A DNA stretch of 64,000 nt, taken from Sympetrum striolatum (Eukaryota; Arthropoda; Insecta; Odonata; Libellulidae). Position 1 is the first letter of the stretch. Each line of letters starts with the position of its first letter. The position numbers were made by a program, and so were the translations under genes. The DNA is taken from the NCBI GenBank assembly GCA_947579665.1, contig CANPUZ010000069.1, forward strand, positions 248,001-312,000, read 5' to 3'. Under the pieces are notes generated by a model. The model was not told where the DNA came from and did no database searches. It was given only the letters and a program-made list of their open reading frames with translations. Below, piece after piece: positions 62,881 to 64,000 of the stretch.

Positions 62881-64000
62881 ATATCAATTTTTATCATCTT
62901 TTTTCCCTTGATTTTCCTTATTTGATCGAGATTTGAACGAAAAAAGCAAGAAAAACGAATAATTTTAGCGAAATATCAATTTTTATCCTCTTTTTTCCCT
63001 TAATTTTCCTTATTTTATCGAGATTTGACCGAAAAATGCAAGAAAAACGAATAACTTTAGCGAAATTTCCATTTTTGTCCTCTTTTTTCCCTTAATTTTC
63101 CTTATTTTATCGAGATTTGACCGAAAAAAGCAAGAAAAACGAATAATGTTAGCGAAATATCAATTTTTATCCTCTTTTTTCCCTTAATTTTCCTTATTTT
63201 ATCGAGATTTGACCAAAAAAAGCAAGAAAAACGAATAATTTGAGCGAAATTTCAATTTTTTTCCTGTTTTTTTCCCTTAATTTTCCTTATTTTATCGAGA
63301 TTTGGCAGAAAAAAGCAAGTAAAACGAATAATTTTAGCAAAATTTCTATTTTTTTCCTCATTTCTTCCCTTTATTTTCCTTATTTTATCGAGATTTGTCC
63401 GAAAAAAGCAAGAAAAACGAATAATTTTATCGAAATTTCAATTTTTATCCCTTAATTTTCCTTATTTTATCGAGATTTGACCGAAAAAAGCAAGAAAAAC
63501 GAATAATTTTAGCGAAATTTCAATTTTTTTCCACTTTTTTTCCCTTAATTTTCCTTATTTTATCGAGATTTGACCGAAAAAAGCAAGAAAAACGAATAAT
63601 TTTAGCGAAATATTAATTTTTATCCTCTTTTTTCCCTTAATTTTCCTTATTTTATCGAGATTTGACCGAAAAAAGCAAGAAAAACGAATAATATTTGCGA
63701 AATTTAAATTTTTATCCTCCTTTTTTTCCCTTAATTTCCCTTATTTTATAGAGATTTGACCGAAAAAAGCAAGAAAAACGAATAATTTAAGCGAAAAATC
63801 AATTTTTATCATCTTTTTTCTCTTGATTTTCCTTATTTTATCGAGATTTGACCGAAAAAATCAAGAAAAACGAATAATTTTAGCGAAATTTCAATTTTTA
63901 TCCTCTTTTTTTCCCTTAATTAATGGAGATTTAACCGAAAAAAGCAAGAAAACGAATAATAATAGCGAAATTTCAATTTTTTTCTTCTTTTTTTCCCTTA

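Larger units (their letters stand above)
1..64000 (+). repeat. Satellite DNA array, 93-bp monomer, head-to-tail
   Basis: The entire window is copies of one AT-rich monomer, all in the same orientation, about 690 in number. Most copies are 93 bp; recurrent short forms are 82 bp. No stretch over one monomer long lacks the repeat, no inverted monomer was seen, and no mobile element, microsatellite or unique sequence interrupts the array. The consensus holds about 39 T, 30 A, 15 C and 9 G on the + strand, so there is a marked pyrimidine excess. Arrays of this length and purity are known from eukaryotic centromeric, pericentromeric or subtelomeric heterochromatin. Which of these applies cannot be told from sequence alone. 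I do not recognise the family. Any role, such as binding kinetochore or heterochromatin proteins, is inference. Confidence 0.98.
54345..64000 (+). repeat. Long-range copy of 10.05-20.07 kb, cut by the window end
   Basis: Monomer order follows 10.05-20.07 kb at an offset that drifts from 44293 bp (54781/10488) to 44299 (57514/13215), 44298 (59337/15039), 44224 (62235/18011), 44041 (62932/18891) and 43927 (63304/19377). The drift comes in whole-monomer and small steps. The tandem duplication at 11.03-17.44 kb is present in both copies, so it is older than this event. Local differences include loss of the tatataa and ttattgag monomers near 56.28 kb. Confidence 0.82.

Noticed and set aside
938..63455. 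About sixty open reading frames of 61-173 codons on the + strand as protein genes
   Set aside because: They are translations of the satellite in frames left open because the unit is divisible by three. Nearly all start at TTG, ends coincide with 82-bp monomers or chance stops, the same peptide recurs dozens of times, and no promoter, splice or homology signal exists.
1..64000. CRISPR array
   Set aside because: Regularly spaced repeats are present, but the intervals are themselves conserved repeat sequence rather than unique spacers. There is no leader or cas gene, and the context is eukaryotic satellite.
1..64000. Rho-independent terminators or TATA promoters at the many T-runs and tatataa sites
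   Set aside because: T-runs occur in every monomer without GC-rich stems. The tatataa site is a one-monomer variant with no transcription unit attached.
1..64000. Telomeric repeat or simple microsatellite
   Set aside because: No short G-rich telomere motif is present. The repeat unit is 93 bp with internal sequence diversity.
1..64000. Transposon-derived array (terminal inverted repeats, LTRs or target-site duplications)
   Set aside because: No inverted monomers, no long terminal repeats and no coding remnants were seen. The kb-scale direct repeats are in-register tandem duplications without flanking target-site duplications.
1..64000. tRNA, rRNA, riboswitch or other structured RNA
   Set aside because: Composition is about 26% G+C and every region is accounted for by the monomer. 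No conserved RNA core sequence was recognised.
1..64000. Regular higher-order repeat with a single fixed period
   Set aside because: Diagnostic monomers are spaced from 1.1 to 4.7 kb apart, and offsets between similar blocks take many values (2190, 2387, 2914, 4685, 4940, 7045 bp and others).

Overview
The whole 64-kb window is one uninterrupted satellite DNA array. A 93-bp, AT-rich monomer (about 26% G+C) repeats head-to-tail, always in the same orientation, roughly 690 times. I found no gene, RNA gene, transposon, CRISPR array, inversion or unique sequence anywhere in it. This is typical of eukaryotic constitutive heterochromatin (centromeric, pericentromeric or subtelomeric). The sequence does not let me name the species. 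The monomer keeps four CpGs where base composition predicts about 1.5, which weakly favours a genome with little CpG methylation.

Monomer structure: one part is pyrimidine-rich on the + strand (T-runs broken by CC/CCC). The other is purine-rich, with A-runs broken by single G or C steps, and is the better conserved. G/C clusters fall about every 10.3 bp through the whole monomer (nine per 93 bp), so A/T tracts are phased with the DNA helix. The common length variants change by 11 bp, about one helical turn, through at least four different deletions and one insertion. This suggests that an older 10-11-bp unit underlies the 93-bp repeat.

Layout: 1-4.7 kb is relatively heterogeneous, with short local duplications (offsets 268, 1022 and 731 bp). 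From 4.7 kb a recognisable series of diagnostic monomers recurs 25 times at irregular spacing, so there is no fixed higher-order unit. The array is instead built from nested tandem duplications: 2190 bp (5.5-9.9 kb); about 2.9 kb (11.0-17.4 kb); 4685 bp (21.7-33.4 kb, the second copy holding a 2387-bp duplication); about 7.0 kb (30.8-49.7 kb, holding a 2.64-kb duplication in copy one and a 4940-bp duplication in copy two). Finally, 54.3-64.0 kb repeats 10.1-20.1 kb at an offset near 44 kb, so the window may hold one copy and the start of a second copy of a very large unit. Copies differ mainly by in-register loss of single monomers and a few substitutions, as expected from unequal exchange or replication slippage.

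Reading frames of 60-173 codons exist only because 93 is divisible by three. Most start at TTG and I do not consider them genes. All offsets were read by eye from matching diagnostic variants. Boundaries are good to roughly one monomer, because homology continues at a lower level on both sides of every junction.
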